The notes beneath the pieces were generated by a model that ran no database searches, had not been told where the DNA came from, and saw nothing but the letters and a program-made list of their open reading frames with translations. A stretch of 64,000 nucleotides of DNA. It comes from Pyrus communis. Its lineage: Eukaryota > Streptophyta > Magnoliopsida > Rosales > Rosaceae. The stretch covers positions 17,426,723 through 17,490,722 of the forward strand of contig NC_084804.1 of NCBI RefSeq assembly GCF_963583255.1. The letters run 5' to 3'. This document shows positions 36,476 through 47,863 of this stretch, piece by piece. Both the position numbers and the translations under genes were made by a program. Numbering within the stretch: position 1 is the first letter of the stretch; every line of letters begins with the position of its first letter.

Positions 36476-36769
36476 TCCTAGAAACAAAATTGTGAGGGCA
36501 TGGCAGGAGCCCAAAGCTAACAATATCGTACTAAGGTAGAGTTGAGCCCAACATGAGCTAAGTAGTCTTGACAACCCTTACTCAACAGTCACCTCGCCCT
36601 CATGGCACTGATAACGAAAGAGACTATTGTATCTGTGGAAGACGTCAGGCCCTTAAGGAGGGTGGATTGTAAGATCCCACATCGACCAACAGAGAGGGGG
36701 TGATGTGCCTTATATGTACATACTCCCTTCCCTATAGCATGAGGCCTTTTGGGAACTCACTGACTTCGG

Positions 36770-36852
36770 GTTCCATCGAAACTCCGAAGTTAAGCGAGTT
36801 CGGACAAGAGCATTCCCATAATGGGTGACCCACTGGGAAGTTCTCGTGTGAG
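36770..36852 (+). other. 5S-rRNA-like segment, second Cassandra LTR
   Basis: CTCCGAAGTTAAGCGAGTTC, then AATGGGTGACCCACTGGG and AAGTTCTCGTG. It is closer to plant 5S in the first part than the copy in the other LTR. Confidence 0.8.
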
Positions 36853-37363
36853 TTCCCAGAAACAAAACCATGAGGGCATGGCAGGGGCCCAAAACGGACA
36901 ATATAGTGCTACGGCGGAGCTGGGACTAGGAACATTTGGTTTCTTTATGTTTCTTATTATGCTATAAGTTTTTTGAATTATTCTATATCCACGTGGCATT
37001 ATTTTGTTGGTGGTTATTACTGAAAAGTAAAAATCGAAGATAAAAAGTTTAACTTGCCCTTGAATTTGACGACATAGTGGACGGAATCCAACAGTAAGGG
37101 GTTAACTGGCTAATTTTAAATAGTTCAGGGGGTTAATTTACTAAAAAAAATAGTTTAAGGAGTCAATTTCAACTAAGGTAATAGTTTAGGGGATTAAACC
37201 GTAGTTTACCCTAAATTTATGGAACTTTTATCATAAATAGCAAAAATTTACCTCATTTTCATAAATGTCAATTTTCGTAAAATAATTTTGAATATACCCA
37301 AATTATATTAAAATGGACTCAATTCTTTCGAAAAAGAAAACAACAATATCTTTGTTACTATTA

Positions 37364-38037
37364 GAGCATCTCCAATGGAAGTTCTTATTTAGGAACTCCC
37401 ACCATCACTTTGAGTACTCATTTAAGCACTTAAAGGGAATCTTTGCGTCCCTATAGGAATATTGCCTCCAATGATAAAGTCTTTATAGTATAATCCCTAA
37501 ATTTGAAGTTTTTATGATTTTTATGTGATAATTTGATTATGTGCACTTTTTTTTTATGTTAACTTTTTTTTTAATTAATTAAAAGCATTAAATCTTCAAT
37601 CAAAATTGTGGATCCCCTTTTTCACTCAAAGTGCACATTTTTTGTTTATGTTAACCATTTTTTAATTAATTAAAAGCATTAAAAGCTTTAGTCAAGATTG
37701 CGGGTCCCATTTTTCACTCAAGGTTATCCTATATAGTCTTTATATGTAAGGACATACAAAATGTATCTGGTGAGTCCTTATACATTTTTTTTTAGTACAT
37801 CGATATTTTTACACTAAGGGGAGGGGGAGTTCGACTAAACCACACAATGAGCAACCTAATTTGGTATCGAATTCACCATCCACAAGATTTGAACCTAATT
37901 TGGTATCTCATTTGGTGAGTCCTTATACTTTAAAGACTTTCTTTCCGATCCATTGGAAATTTATTTGTCTCTATATTTGTTTTATACTCATTTTATACTG
38001 TGGTTGTCCCTATTTAAGAACTCCACTAAAGATGCTC
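37364..38037. mobile_element. Tourist-like MITE (PIF/Harbinger type)
   Basis: It starts GAGCATCTCCAATGGAAGTTC and ends as the inverted counterpart (..GAACTCCACTAAAGATGCTC), flanked on both sides by TTA. That is the 3-bp target duplication of PIF/Harbinger elements. The ~530-bp element is interrupted by a SINE at 37784-37912. No coding sequence. Confidence 0.8.
37784..37912 (-). mobile_element. 5'-truncated SINE S1 with 16-bp target duplication
   Basis: The TGGTGAGTCCTTATAC sequence occurs on both sides (37768-37783 and 37913-37928). On the minus strand the body ends in TAAAAATATCGATGTACT and a poly(A) tail (T run on the plus strand). GGTTCAAATCTTGTGGATGG near the other end is the B-box region, so the part upstream of it is missing. 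It sits inside the Tourist element. Confidence 0.8.
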
Positions 38038-38040
38038 TTA

Positions 38041-39531
38041 GAAAGGTAGAACTGCACTTTGGAATCACAAGACTTCACTAAAATAAAAGGACTAAAAAGC
38101 TATTAAAACAACAAAACTCAACTCATGCAATAAATTATGAAGAAATTTGATAAGGAATAAAATTATCCAAATAAAAGAACAAAGTGGATAATTTGATAAA
38201 TAGAAAATAAATTAAAAAAACAAACACAATTTGTGAATACAGAGGAAATCTCGACGTTACAAAATACTGGTTTCAGTACATATAAAAAAGGTTTTGATTG
38301 GGTTTTTATTGCAATTTCTGAAGCTCAAAAATAAGAAGATCAACAAACATACGTTTACAATTATATGTCTATCTCTTCTATTAATCTTTCTCTCCAAAGT
38401 GGATTATGTCCTTCTGAGAGACTGAATACATAATAAATTTCTCTAATGCGATATTTTGGATTTCCGATTCCAAACTGCTGAAGAGAAATGAAAGTCTAAT
38501 ATTTTTCAATCTTCTTTTTTTTCTTTGGATACAGAATTGGGTGTTTCGGTTGGGGGGAATCCTATGGCCGAATCCTACTGATTAACTATTTTTCCTATTC
38601 GTTGTACTTTCGTGCTATTATGGAAACATAATAATCCATTATTTGTTATGTCATATTATGGAAAGTATAGTGACATGCCTCTAAACTATTATTACTGCAA
38701 GACGTGTCTGAAATTCTATAAATTCATTGTCCTTGCATACATTGTTAACGATAGAGGGAGGTTTTCACCTTGCGTTCCAAATTCGAAACTTTCCCTTCTT
38801 CTAAATGATTGGAATTATTTTGAACTCGCCCACTCTCTTTAATAATAATTAACAGGTTTTGTTTTTAAGTCAACAGCTTGAGAGTGATACGTCGAATGAT
38901 CGAGTCTGAGGCATGCCATGACGTTGCTGCGTTTTATAGATCTCATATAGGCCCTTATGCCAACTTAATGTTGTCCTAATCCTATGTTGTTTTTATAGAT
39001 CTCCATTAGTTTGCTGCGTTTAATCTAATGACCTAGTATCTAGTATGCTTTAGACGGCAATAAAGAGAAAATTGAAGCCTTGGTCTCTAAAATTTGGTCC
39101 GCTTGGAGTTTTGGTTTCTAAGTTGGTCTTTAATTTTGTCACAACGTAAAACAATGATCATTTTGAATAACATCGTTAAAACTTCCATCCAAAATAAAGA
39201 GTTTAAGCGAACAAATAAGGGATGAATAAAAGCAACTTCAGAATGAAAGGTCAAATACACATGCCTGAGAAAAATGGGGGCAAACGGGAAGTAAAAAAAT
39301 GATGATTTCTATACGGTTCCTCACTTCCTCTACAACAAAACATGTTTGTACTAACAACTCTTGCCAATTACAAAGGGAGGGGGCGAGAGAGAGAGAGAGA
39401 GACTGTAATATATTCAGGAGAAAAACCCGAGACTGATGTAACTAGGTAGAAGGGAAGAAACTCGTATCGGTGACTCATCTAAAAAACCAATTTACCGAAC
39501 TCAAAAGTTAAAAAATTTGTTGTGCTAAGTG
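38041..39531. other. Intergenic region downstream of the cyclophilin gene
   Basis: No gene was recognised. It contains a short GA repeat (about 39385-39402) and otherwise AT-rich sequence. Confidence 0.5.
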
Positions 39532-42431
39532 TCAACTTTCCTCATCCCACTGGCTCTTGGGTATCTCTCCTGATTCAGCAATTACAACCTTCTTTCTGGG
39601 TTTTCCACTGTAGGTTCCGGCCCCCCCTTCGATTGCATACACCGTGTCCATTCCTTGAATAACCTTGCCAAAGACAACATGCTCCCCGTCCAACCTGTAG
39701 AACACATACAAAATATCATCACTGTATAACTAGCCTTGGACTAGACGTGCATCATAGCCTGAGACCTATATGGCAATTTATACAACTACAAACTATTTCA
39801 TCACTAGATTGATGCATGTTGATCATTCTCAGAAACTTCAGTGTGATTCTTAAGTGCAAGATTCCAAAATTCAGCAAGTTTAAGCACTCATGCGCCTGCG
39901 TGCACATAAATTTCTTTTGGTGGTCTTCCAAAGACTTTCTCTCAATGATTGATCCTAATTGCTTTGGTCTTAGCATCTTAAGTGACATCCAGAAAATTCT
40001 TCACAAGGCATGTCAAGTCAGCCTGCTCTGATTGCGTCACCACGGGAGAAGATTAAGGAGCATCTCACTAGACTATCTTGGATGGCTGGAACCATCCCAA
40101 AGAACAAAAAGTGCACATTTTTTGGAAGTTCTGTATAGGGTAACTACGCAATTGTATTGGCTGCATGAACTCTGAATCTTTGTGCTGAGCCAATTATTTG
40201 TACAAATGTTCAAATATTCAGAATTCCACCCCCGAAAAAAACTTACCAACTAGCTTTGAGTGTGGTGATAAAGAACTGTGAGCCATTGGAATCAGGGCCT
40301 GAATTTACCATAGAAACAACACCTGCATATAAAATACAGTTTCAGGGAAAAAAAAATAATAAAAATGACTTTGTAACAATTCAGATAGTTAGGAGCTTTA
40401 GAAATCCATAGATCATCGAAGGAATGAAAACGGACAGCCATAAACTTTTGAAATTAAACACCTGCATGTGAATGTTTCACTCTGAAATTCTCATCTGGAA
40501 ATGTGCCGCCATATATAGATTCATATCCCTTCCCATCACGAGAAACAATATCTCCACCTTGAATCATGAACCCAGATACTATACGATGAAATGGTATTCC
40601 CTTATAGTGGAGCAGTTTCCCCTTAACACCTTTGCCCTTTTCCCCTAAATTCATAAAAAGGTTTGAATCAGCACAATAATAGTAAGAGAAGCTTTTGTCA
40701 GTGATAAACTATTGCAGTAGCTCCAATTACCTGTGCACAATGCCCTAAAATTTTCTGCAGAAAAAAGTTTCAGGTGTTAGATAATTAAGTGGTACGAGAT
40801 AACCATGATGTAGTGTAAAAGAAGAAAGCAAGTTGGCAGATCTGCAAAATAGCAGAGTCAAAGGCAGCAAGATTGCGAAAATTACTGGCTGAGTGGAGTG
40901 TAATTGTACGTGTAAAAGTGTGTGTTTTCATGTATACCTGTTTCTAAGTGAGGTTTAAGTAATTGGGCACCCAAAAAACATTGTCCCAAAAATTTTAACA
41001 AGCATAATTAGCTTGGTTATTAGCATGCATTGATACGAACAAAAGAATTCCAATGACGAGATGTTTAATCTAGTAAGCAATTACAGATTATATCATCATG
41101 GACTGCGATCAATATTCCCACATTTGGATATGTATATGAAGGTGGATTATCATCAACCAATTTGTGCTAAATAATAAACTGTGACCAGTTGAAACAAATA
41201 TTTCTAAGGTTCTAATGACAATGTATTAACAAGTGAGATGATCACATACCAACAGTCTTTGGCACAACCTCACCATATAATCCAATCACGATTCTACCTG
41301 CAAATATAAAGGTGAATAGAAGTTATCAGGGCATAGGAAACCAATATGAAATAGGGGGAAAATAGTTTACGTAATAGTATAGACATGAAGCCATACCATA
41401 GTGCTGTCTGTCAATATCAATATCAAGGAATACTCTGTGGGTAATTTCAGGCACCTCTTCTATTTGCACTTCCTCCTAGACATCAAGTTAGAGAGTTAAA
41501 CCAATTTGTTTGTAATATTAGGTCCACGCGATTCTTTGCACTTACTGAAAGTGATGGCATCATTACTCAAAGAACAAACCACCAAAACATAAATCCACGT
41601 AATCAGAAAAGTAATGATAAAACCATGAACTTCCACGACTTCATAGGATCTAGTACACCAATTGGTCATGCTTAACATGCAGACATGTTTATTCATCCCA
41701 ATACATATCCTAAATGAAGCTTCAACAACACATCCGTAAATTTCTTTTTCTTTTGTTCAGGTGGTATAAACAGATGGCAGATGTCAAACCAAAACAAAAT
41801 CAAAAGATTCAAAATGCCCTGCCTACGCACTATCCACTCACACTTGTAGTCCAGTATCGGTTTTAAGCACATGGGGCTAGAAAATAGAGCTCACAACTAC
41901 TAAGTTTCACGAAACCAAATGCCTACAATTGAAATGCATTAAGATGACAATCGAAATTACCCGAATACTAAACATAGCTCACTTAGCAAGCACTGTGAGT
42001 AGCACAATAACGAATTTACAGAGTTTGACCAACGCATAAGGCTCCCACCCTCAAACACCCTCTAAGACTAAACCCATTTCACCATTTAGCAGATTTCAAA
42101 TTATTAGCACCCAATTAAAGAATTCATTAAATATGTGAACAATTAGCCTCAGATTCTGATTTCCCTATGCCAAATACTAGAATTAATAAGTCATAAAGCA
42201 CCAAAATTTGAGCAAAACCCATTAAACCCACATTGTCAATCAATTGTTTGAGCAGATAAAAACCACAAAATCGCATTCAGATCCATAAATTATGTGTAAA
42301 TACCAATAAAAAAGATAGAAAAAGCTCACCTGTTTATGGGTGGACGAGAAAACGAAAATTAGGAAAATGGCGAGGACGAAGAAGACGAGGAGGGATCGAG
42401 GCTGAAGCAGGACGCAGATCTCTCGACGCAT
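39532..42431 (-). CDS. CYP21-1: Peptidyl-prolyl cis-trans isomerase, CYP21-1-like cyclophilin
   Basis: Cyclophilins catalyse cis-trans isomerisation of Xaa-Pro bonds. Seven exons: 42330-42431, 41397-41475, 41250-41297, 40731-40754, 40462-40644, 40247-40322 and 39532-39694; total 675 nt, 224 aa, GT-AG introns, including a 24-nt exon. The N-terminus [12 protein letters not shown] followed by a hydrophobic stretch (~13-30) is a signal anchor or signal peptide, so the protein probably enters the secretory system. The cyclophilin domain is complete: [45 protein letters not shown] with Arg105, Phe110 and Gln113, NGSQFFITT with Gln161 and Phe163, and [12 protein letters not shown] with Trp171 and His176. 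It ends [12 protein letters not shown]. The layout and the RRE..LLQPR start match Arabidopsis CYP21-1 (At4g34960) from memory. The catalytic residues look intact. Confidence 0.92.
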
Positions 42432-42837
42432 CGTTTCGATCCTCTCTATATGTGAATATATATCTGAATTAATTAAGAAAAAGTACTATATCTACCTTGT
42501 TGATCTTCCATGTTAGTTCCTCTCTCCTAAGAAAGACCATAAATTCGGTGGTGCCAGCGACCTCTGAACTTAGACAGACACGGTGATGAGAGCGAGAGAG
42601 GGAGGGGCAGAGAACGAAGACCTGGAATTTTCGGTGAGACAGACACAGCAAGTTTAGGTTCTCTTAACCAAAGTCCAAATAATGTCTCAACGAGTAATGA
42701 CAATAGTTTTCAACAAAAAAAAGAGTAAGGGAACTATTATTGGCTTTCACAAATCTCATTCTTGTATTTTTCACACGAGTATTTTTTTTTAAAATATAGG
42801 AATTTTGAAGCACACAATTAGATTTTTGGAATATCAA

Positions 42838-43030
42838 TAACGATTTATATGGTTAGTAGTATTCATCTTTGTACTGGTAAGTTCAAATCTCTCACTCCTT
42901 ATATTGTTTGCATAAGTCATTTAGTATTACGGGGTAGTATTCTTCCTTGTAAGTATGAGATTTTATATTCGATTCTCGTAGAGATGAGTTTGATGTCAAA
43001 TTACTACTCATTCACTAGAGGTAACGTAAT
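42838..43030 (+). mobile_element. SINE S1-like remnant
   Basis: AGTATTCATCTTTGTACTGG..AAGTTCAAATCTCTCACTCC and, ~90 bases on, GGGGTAGTATTCTTCCTTGT..TATTCGATTCTCGTAGAGAT look like two overlapping or partly duplicated copies of a SINE with B-box-like TTCGATTC. Boundaries are not clear. Confidence 0.45.
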
Positions 43031-43940
43031 TTACAAAAGCTCATTCATTTGTTCAATACCCTTAATGACACCCAACCCGGATATCTAGTAGATAACCAAA
43101 TCAAAGTGCACTAGCTGACACTCGAAGTGTGACGAAGCCATAACATGCGTGCAAATATGTAAAGTCTATACTCTTAGGTTTGGCTTCCCTTGTCAATATT
43201 GTAAGTGTACCACTTGCTCAATCTAGCTTAGGTTTTTCTCTATATATGGTTGTGTTTGCTATGAAGAAATGTACAAGGATGGGACACATATCACTTCAAA
43301 AGGTTTGTTCATGCATGTGCATTTCACGTCTACATTCCTATTCCATTCTGACTAGCTTAGTTGTCTAGTCAGGCTTGCACGTGAATTTCCAGCAAGTTGG
43401 GCACGCAAATTAAGACCTACCCACATGGGTTTCCTGACAACTTTCTGTCGATAGTCAGATCTCAGCTCTAAATCTTTTCTAATTGATTTGTAGGATGACA
43501 TGTGTCCTTGGTAGGTGAAAAACAAACTAAAGCTTTTGGGGTTAAGATCCCCAGCCAGGGTTCGGTTTTTTTAGGGATTTTCAAATCATATTTCTAGTGA
43601 GGAGTTAGAGTGAGAAAGGCATTAAGACCTTACCTTTCTCTTTGTTCTTCATTTATAAAACTCTAGTTGCAAAACCTTCTTTCATGCATTAAACGCCCAA
43701 TCATTGAAGAATAGGGTTGCATTGTCTTTGGTTTTGCATTAAATTAATGGTGAAGTGTTTATAGTTTCAAATCTTTAAAACTGACCCACTTTAGGATTCT
43801 CGTCAGTTTCTTCCTTCAACTGTTTGACAGGAGAAACTGACTAGACATCTGAATCCAAATCTGCATATCATTGTCACATCATCATATGCATAGTTTGGGA
43901 GCTGGTCTTGGTGCCACAAGGCAAAGAGCTAAGGATGCGC

Positions 43941-44130
43941 TGCCACTTCGTGAAGACCAAAGGAATCCATCTTGTAGGAGGCAAGGTTACACAAAGGTAA
44001 AGCTGCTCCATAAATAGGGTTCTAGGAATTCAGCTTTACGTGGTAATTCGTAAGAACCTTGATTATACTAATGGATTGGACTCAGTGGAGAGTCCCCGAT
44101 TTTTTAATCCAGAAGTAGGTTTTTCCGGCC
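43941..44130 (+). repeat. Direct repeat, left copy, of element D
   Basis: About 190 bp, repeated at 46450-46639 with scattered substitutions. It includes GGATTGGACTCAGTGGAGAG followed by TCCCC and a T run. Confidence 0.75.
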
Positions 44131-44347
44131 ATATACATAGTGTGATCTCTGGGATTTACTAGAATTTGGTGAAATCTCACCATGTACCTCTGATTGTGTT
44201 GGTACATCTTGCAATACTCCTCAATTCTTTGATTGATCTAATTATGCTGCATGAAGTGAAAAGTTTCAAATCTTTCTGGAAGCCCAAGACTTAATTGTTG
44301 TTGACTATCTTACCCTGGAATGGGAAGCACCGTCAAGAAATGTTAAT

Positions 44348-45955
44348 GGTGAATCTATGGTTAAACCTAAAGGAAAATGGTCTTCTGGTGAAGTTACTTT
44401 TGCCATGGCAAACATAAAAGCAAGAAATGTTATTGTCACCGCCATTTCTCCAACTCAATTTGCACACATTTGCTATTTCTCAACGGCCAAGCAGGACAAG
44501 CTTAGAAATCTCCATGAAGGAGATAAAAAAGTGGTGGATCTGAAACTTCAAATGACTCTTTCAAAATTTGAGGACTTGAGGATGAAAGAATCTGAGACCT
44601 TCTCGGTTTTCTATGAAAAAATCGAAATGTTAACTAATGAAGCTTTAGGGTTGGGCAAATCTATTGATGAAATTACCATTGTTCAGAAGAGGAGATCCTT
44701 ACCTAAGAGATTCATGGCTAAGAATGCTGTAATTCAAGAATTTCAAGATTTGAATGAGATCAAACTTGGAAAACTGGTGGGTAAGCTTATCACTTATAAA
44801 ATGGAGCTAGATATGGAAAATGACGATGCCAAGAAAAGGAGTGATGTTGCTCTTCATAGTGTTGAAAATGCAAAGATTGTCAATAACCCGTATGAGCAAG
44901 TTCTAGAAGATAATGTTGCCTTGTCTGTCAACCAGTTCAGAAGATTTCTCAACAATAAAGGAATGGAGATCAAAAAGGTTGGGGAGCCCTTTGAAAACTC
45001 AAAATACCAATCTCATGGAAAGTTCACCTTTGGTAGAAAACAAGGAAAGTTCACAAGTAGTAAGGCAAAATCCTCATCTGGAGAATCTGGTCTATGATTT
45101 TCTTATGGTGGTAGTGGACATCGTGATACTATGTGTGCAAACAACAGGGAATCAAATCAGAAAAGGGACAAAACAATGATGGCTACTTGGAGTGAAAGTG
45201 AAAGTGAAGGGTCTGTGCATTCTGATGAATTGTCAGAAAATGAAGAAAAAAATGTTGCTTTTGTTGCTCCGATGGTGGAAATGTCCTTAAGTGATAATAA
45301 TCTAGTGTTGAATGACAACGAAGAAATGACTTATGATGAGTTGTGCATTAAGTATGATAATCTTCTTTTTTATGAGACGTGTACTACAAAAGTGGAGAAA
45401 ATTGAGTTGTCTAAGAAAGTTATTGAATTGCAGAAAGAAAACAAGTCTCTAAGTCTAGTTAGAACTGAACTGGATGAAAAGATTGATTATCTTGAGGCAC
45501 ATATCAAAGAACATGATGAGAAGGATTCTCCTTGCAATGACAAAGTGGAAAGAGATTATGTTATTGCTGCTCTTGAAGCTCAAGTTCAAAAATTGCTTAA
45601 ATCTCAAGAAAACTTGATGAATCAAATTCATGTGTTAAAAGCAAATAACGTTATGTATCATAAGGCTAATCGTAAACAACTACTTAAGTTGAATGAGGCA
45701 AAGGACAAGGTTATTCGTCTTACCATTGGGGCTGAAAAAATTAGCCTTGGGAAACCTCATGGTGATAAAAGTGGTCTTGGCTACGTGGAAAACGAATTCA
45801 GCTTAACGGGTACCAAATCAAATTTTGTGAGAGAATCTCCTCTTGTGGCACCTAAAGTCAATTCAAGCTCAAAGTCTAGATTTATTCCCACATGTCATCA
45901 ATGTGGTTAATTGGGCCACATTCATTCTAAGTGTAGGAAACTTCACTCTAGGAAG
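44348..45955 (+). pseudogene. Copia Gag of element D, two stops at zinc knuckles
   Basis: One frame carries a long Gag polyprotein. KLRNLHEGDKKVVDLKLQML-like text (here ..LQMTLSKFEDL), ETFSVFYEKIEML, SLPKRFMAKN and LGKLVGKLITYKMELD match the Gag (UBN2-type) helical domain. An acidic, coiled-coil-rich part follows (45170-45720). The frame is interrupted only twice, by TGA at 45095-45097 and TAA at 45908-45910. Each stop sits in a zinc-knuckle motif: the first replaces the leading Cys of xFSYGGSGHRDTMC, and the second falls within CHQCGxLGHIHSKC. Both stops are consistent with single base changes. Confidence 0.8.
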
Positions 45956-46124
45956 AATGACACGTTGAAGAATCAGGTGGATCAACGGTCAATGAAGTCA
46001 ACAGAATTGCTCAACTTGTGCAGTCATCCAATATGGAAAAGGGGATGCCTCGCTCCAAATGGATTCAGAAAGTCTCCAACAGATGCTTAGTTGTACTCAA
46101 TGCTCTCTTTGCCACTAAACCAAA

Positions 46125-46400
46125 TGTATGATATTTTGACAGTGGGTGCTCTCGTCACATGTCTAGGGACAATGATGTTTTCCTATCTCTTTCACCTTTC
46201 AAAGGCGGTGGGGTTGTCTTTGGTAGTGGTGACAAGTCTTAAATCATTGGAAAGGGTATTGTTAATATTTATGGTCTTTCTCAGCTCAAGAATGTTAATT
46301 ATGTGGAAGGTTTGAAGTCAAGTCTCATTAGTATTAGCCAGTTGTGCGATGAAGTGGCAGATAAAGTTTGCTTCTCCAAGAAAGATTGTTGAATTGTGGA
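46125..46400 (+). pseudogene. Copia protease / gag-pre-integrase fragment (element D)
   Basis: Reading across stops gives FDSGCSRHMSRDNDVF, a Copia aspartic protease active-site region (D-S-G). FGSGDKS, IIGKGIVNIYGLSQLKNVNY, VEGLKSSLISISQLCDE and KVCFSKKDC follow, which are the pre-integrase pattern. In-frame stops are present near 46240 and 46390. Confidence 0.7.
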
Positions 46401-46449
46401 CAAGGTGAAGAGTTGGTCTCGATGCATAGTTCGTGAGCTGCTTATCATT

Positions 46450-46639
46450 GCCACTTCATGATTACCGAAGGAATCCATCTTGTGTGAGGCAAGGTTGCAC
46501 AAAGATAAAGTTGCTCCATAGATAGAGTTCTAAGAATTAAGCTTTATGTGGTATTTTGTAAGAACCTTAATTATACTAGTGGATTGGACTCAGTGGAGAG
46601 TCCCCGGTTTTTTAACCCAAATGTGGATTTTTCCAGCCA
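46450..46639 (+). repeat. Direct repeat, right copy, of element D
   Basis: Counterpart of 43941-44130. It follows the protease/pre-integrase fragment directly, showing that the rest of pol is absent here. Confidence 0.75.
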
Positions 46640-47389
46640 AAACATCTTATGTTTATAGTTACTTATATTGTGTCACATACCTCACATACATATACATGCT
46701 ACGTGTATTACTTGAATATTTAATAAGTATGTGCTCACAATCATGCTCACCTGACATGCTAATAACTTGGAACAAACTAAGAGCTTGTTGATTAGGATAA
46801 CTATTAATAACTGAGATTGGTCATTTAATCTTTGGTTTATTAACTAACTAACATATCTATCTTAGTCGACTAGCGGGCTTGACTTGTCAGTCTAGCATAT
46901 TATTATTTTTTTATATAGGATATTCCGCCTGATACCAATTTCAAAATACAATTTAATAAAATAACTTCGAATAATCTATCAAAAATTTGGCAGAATTGCC
47001 TTTGAAGTTAGGTTTGGGCCCAAATTTTGCTGAAAAATATACTAATTATTTCAACATAGCATCCGTGAAATACCACATCTAACGGGTTGTATACCCTCCA
47101 CTACATGCATAATAAGTTGTTCAGAGCATGGCATATGTTTACAACAAAAATAGAAGACGTAAAAGCGCTAAGAAATCTTAAGTTCTCATCCATTCGCGGA
47201 TGGACTTTCATATAAACTAAAAGGACATAAAGGAGTAGTTCTACTCAATAGGAACTGATCAGGGCTGTCGCAAGTTACCTCGATGCTAAGAAGATCTTTG
47301 CCACTAAGTTTGGTAGTGTGGCATACAATTCAATACACTTGTGGTAACTAGTGTAAGCTGGAAATGTAACAATACATTAGTCATAGCTA
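46640..47389. other. Intergenic or repeat-derived sequence without gene
   Basis: No gene was recognised. GCCTGATACCAATTTC near 46930-46945 resembles the complement of an initiator tRNA-Met primer-binding site (TGGTATCAGGC), which might be a trace of a minus-strand retrotransposon. Confidence 0.35.
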
Positions 47390-47660
47390 GTGTAAGTTGA
47401 ATGTTATGTCCCTAGTATGGACAAGTTGAATTTGAATCATACATGTGTAAGCTGAATGTAATGTTCGTAGTATGACAAGTTGGATATGAATCATACACAT
47501 GTAAGCTGAATGTCATGTCCATAATATGGACAAGCTGAATATGAATCATCAACTTCTAAGCTGAATGTCATGTCTGCAGTATGGACAAGCTGAAGATAAT
47601 TCATATATGTGTAAGCTGAATGTCATGTCCGTAGTATGAACAAGCTAAATTTAAATCATA
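47390..47660. repeat. 57-bp tandem repeat, about 5 units
   Basis: Units of about 57 bp with the core GTAAGCTGAATGTCATGTCC, AGTATGGACAAGCTGAAT and ATGAATCATACATGT follow each other from ~47391 to ~47660. Earlier partial units occur from ~47350 (AGTGTAAGCTGGAAATGT). Confidence 0.8.
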
Positions 47661-47863
47661 AGGGCTAGTAATATATCATGAAGTCGATTTATCCTGTAAA
47701 AGTGTAACTGAAACTTATATTTATCTAGGCATGCATAATATTTCCAAAAGAAGACATTTATTCATAAATGTCTTCTCACACTTCCGGTTAACTCTCCCTT
47801 GAGGAGCCTTTTGTCTTTGTCAATCGAGTGAAGTTTGTACCCAGACTGGATCACAATAATGTC

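Larger units (their letters stand above)
36290..36934 (+). mobile_element. Cassandra TRIM retrotransposon
   Basis: Two direct repeats (36290-~36553 and 36668-~36934) begin TGTAACATCCCACATCGACC and TGTAAGATCCCACATCGACC. Each contains a 5S-rRNA-like segment. Between them lie ~110 non-coding bases ending in a purine-rich AAGGAGGGTGGAT polypurine tract. Cassandra is a non-coding TRIM whose LTRs carry 5S sequence and pol III promoter elements. The 3' end of the second LTR looks truncated and I see no target duplication. Confidence 0.85.
34635..37211. mobile_element. Mutator-type foldback element with two nested insertions
   Basis: Ends are inverted copies: GGGTAAATTG..CCCCCTACACTATTACC on the left and the mirror image ending TAGTTTACCC on the right. 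The shared run TAGTTGAAATTGACTCCTTAAAC is near-identical. The element is bounded by a perfect 9-bp direct repeat TAAATTTAT (34626-34634 and 37212-37220), as Mutator-like elements make. Without its insertions the element is ~520 bp, with the left arm (34635-34731 plus 36141-36289) pairing with the right arm (36935-37211). A solo LTR (34732-36135) and a Cassandra (36290-~36934) account for the rest. Confidence 0.8.
43941..46639 (+). mobile_element. SIRE-like Copia with internal deletion (element D)
   Basis: Two direct repeats of ~190 bp (43941-44130 and 46450-46639) share GGAATCCATCTTGTGTGAGGC-type text and the run GGATTGGACTCAGTGGAGAG; they are probably LTR parts. Between them lie the gag frames (44348-45910 and on) and a protease/pre-integrase fragment. 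The reverse transcriptase, integrase and RNase H are missing, so most of pol was deleted. True LTR ends were not found. Confidence 0.6.

Noticed and set aside
36393..36852. 5S rRNA genes
   Set aside because: The two segments lie in Cassandra LTRs, are diverged from plant 5S and lack its 5' part.
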